A stretch of 64,000 bases of DNA, from the NCBI GenBank assembly GCA_036971475.1, contig JBAIZL010000003.1:102931233-102995232 (forward strand). Direction: 5' to 3'. The notes under the pieces were generated by a model. It made no database searches and was not told where the DNA came from. It worked only from the letters and a program-made list of their open reading frames with translations. The translations under genes and the position numbers were made by a program. The stretch is from Prosapia bicincta (lineage: Eukaryota > Arthropoda > Insecta > Hemiptera > Cercopidae). Each line of letters starts with the position of its first letter. The stretch's first letter is position 1. Shown here piece after piece: positions 62,501 to 64,000 of the stretch.

Positions 62501-64000
62501 CAAGTAAATCTATAAGCTATAAACTTAGATAATCGTATGAATCTTTAAACCGTTAGTTAGCCATTAGGTTACCTAATCAAGTAAATCTATAAGCTATAAA
62601 CTAAGATAATCGTGTGAATCTTTAAACCGTTAGTTAGCCATTAAGCTAGCTAATCAAGTAAATCAATAAGCTATAAACTTAGATAATCGTGTGAATCTTA
62701 AAACCGTTAGTTAGCCATTAAGTTAGCTAATCAAGTAAATCTATAAGCTATAAACTTAAATAATCGTGTGAATCTTTAACCGTCAGTTAGCCATTAAGTT
62801 AGGTAATCAAAAAAATCTATAAGCTATAAACTTAGATAATCGTGTGAATCTTTCAACCGTTAGTTAGCCATTAAGTTAGCTAATCAAGTAATTCTATAAG
62901 CTATAAACTTAGATAATCTTGTGAATCTTTACACCGTTAGTTAGAAATTAAGTTAGCTAGTCACGTAAATCTATAAGCTATAAACTTAGATAATCGTGTG
63001 AATCTTTAAACCTTTAGTTAGCCATTAAGTTAGCTAATCAAGTAATTCTATAAGCTATAAACTTAGATAATCTTGTGAATCTTTACACCGTTAGTTAGAA
63101 ATTAAGTTAGCTAGTCAAGTAAATCTATAAGCTATAAACTTAGATAATCGTGTGAATCTTTAAACCGTTAGTTAGCCATTAAGTTAGCTAATGAGGGAAA
63201 TCTATAAGCTATAAACTTACATTAACGCGTGAAATTTTAAACCGTATTTTAGCCATTAAGTTAGCTAATCAAGTAGATCTATATGCTATAAACTTACATC
63301 AACGCGTGAAACCTTAAACCATGTGTTAGCCATTAAGTTAGCTAATCAGGTAAATCTATAAGCTATAAACTTAGATAATCGTGTGAATCTTTAAACCGTT
63401 AGTTAGCCATTAAGTTAGCAAATCAAGTCAATCTATAAGCTATAAACTTATATAATCGTGTGAATCTTTAAACCGTTAGTTAGCCATTAGGTTAGCTAAT
63501 CAAGTCAATCTATAAGCTATAAACTTATATAATCGTGTGAATCTTTAAACCGTTAGTTAGCCATTAGGTTAGCTAATCAAGTCAATCTATAAGCTATAAA
63601 CTTATATAATCGTGTGAATCTTTAAACCGTTATTTAGCCATTAAGTTAGCTAATCAAGTCAATCTATAAGCTATAAACTTTTATAATCGTGTGAATCTTT
63701 AAACCGTTAGTTAGCCATTAGGTTAGCTAATCAAGTCAATCTATAAGCTATAAATTTATATAATCGTGTGAATCTTTAAACCGTTAGTTAGCCATTAGGT
63801 TAGCTAATCAAGTCAATCTATAAGCTATAAACTTATATAATCGTGTGAATCTTTAAATCGTTAGTTAACCATTAAGTTAGCTAATCAAGTCAATCTATAA
63901 GCTATAAACTTATATAATCGTGTGAATCTTTAAACCGTTAGTTAGCAATTACGTTAGCTAATCAGGTAAATCTATAAGCTATAAACTTAGATAATTGTGT

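Larger units (their letters stand above)
26221..64000. repeat. 77-bp satellite array, about 490 monomers, continues past the window
   Basis: Each monomer includes GTTAGCTAATCAAGTAAATC, then TATAAGCTATAAACTTAGAT, AATCGTGTGAATCTTTAAAC and CGTTAGTTAGCCATTAA. Matching words recur every 77 bp (for example 29041 and 29118). No other sequence interrupts 37.8 kb. Left-edge copies differ most (AATCAGG, AACCATGTG). Two main types exist: the common form above, and one with ACATTAACGCGTGAAAC plus CCGTGTGTTAGCC. Since 77 is not a multiple of three and stops abound, it is non-coding. It could be centromeric, subtelomeric or intronic; the sequence does not decide. Confidence 0.98.

Noticed and set aside
26221..64000. 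Telomere-like TTAGG words in the satellite (TTAGGTTAG)
   Set aside because: They arise from a single A-to-G variant of the monomer and never extend beyond about two units.
26221..64000. CRISPR-like array
   Set aside because: No unique spacers; the whole 77-bp unit is repeated and the context is eukaryotic.

Overview
This window is non-coding, repeat-dominated eukaryotic DNA. It is AT-rich, with spliced exons, long dinucleotide microsatellites, a LINE retrotransposon, Penelope-like and PIF/Harbinger-like relics, and satellite DNA. Nothing looks bacterial. An arthropod is the best inference, possibly a chelicerate such as a horseshoe crab. This rests on the general character of the repeats and on an ELKS/ERC/Bruchpilot-like exon, not on any diagnostic marker.

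Layout: 0.3-1.5 kb is a 23-bp minisatellite. 2.90-3.05 kb is a near-perfect 147-bp palindrome (MITE-like). 6.59-9.46 kb is about 35 copies of an 82-bp repeat. 9.5-11.7 kb is a modular 90/73/55-bp array interrupted by (TA)n. 12.7-12.96 kb is a (CT)n-(TATC)n microsatellite. 14.8-15.0 kb is a PIF/Harbinger N-terminal fragment followed by a second palindrome. 16.26-19.17 kb is a 5'-truncated LINE (RT, RNase H, terminal CCHC, CAA tail) with a 12-bp target-site duplication, inserted into a 161-bp tandem repeat that resumes at 19.17-19.64 kb.

20.42-20.72 kb holds two plus-strand exons whose first 25 codons are homologous, so they are a duplicated exon pair. They encode coiled coil resembling ELKS/ERC (active-zone scaffold). 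If this reading is right, most of the window is intronic, and everything right of 20.72 kb, including the satellite, may lie in one intron.

21.28-22.69 kb has a 50-bp alternating purine-pyrimidine tract and (TA)n tracts, then two Penelope-like retroelement fragments joined head-to-head (GIY-YIG endonuclease with its cysteine motif, then 3' UTR). Each arm carries a sequence that folds as a hammerhead ribozyme with a palindromic AAGCTT stem III. 22.7-23.16 kb is LTR-like or promoter-like sequence.

25.98-64.0 kb (off the right edge) is one continuous satellite of about 490 monomers of 77 bp. It begins with two 123-bp variant units. Inside it I can measure higher-order repeats of 2462 bp (32-mer), 1925 bp (25-mer) and 1462 bp (19-mer), and a segmental repeat of about 7.15-7.54 kb. 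No intact autonomous gene is visible.
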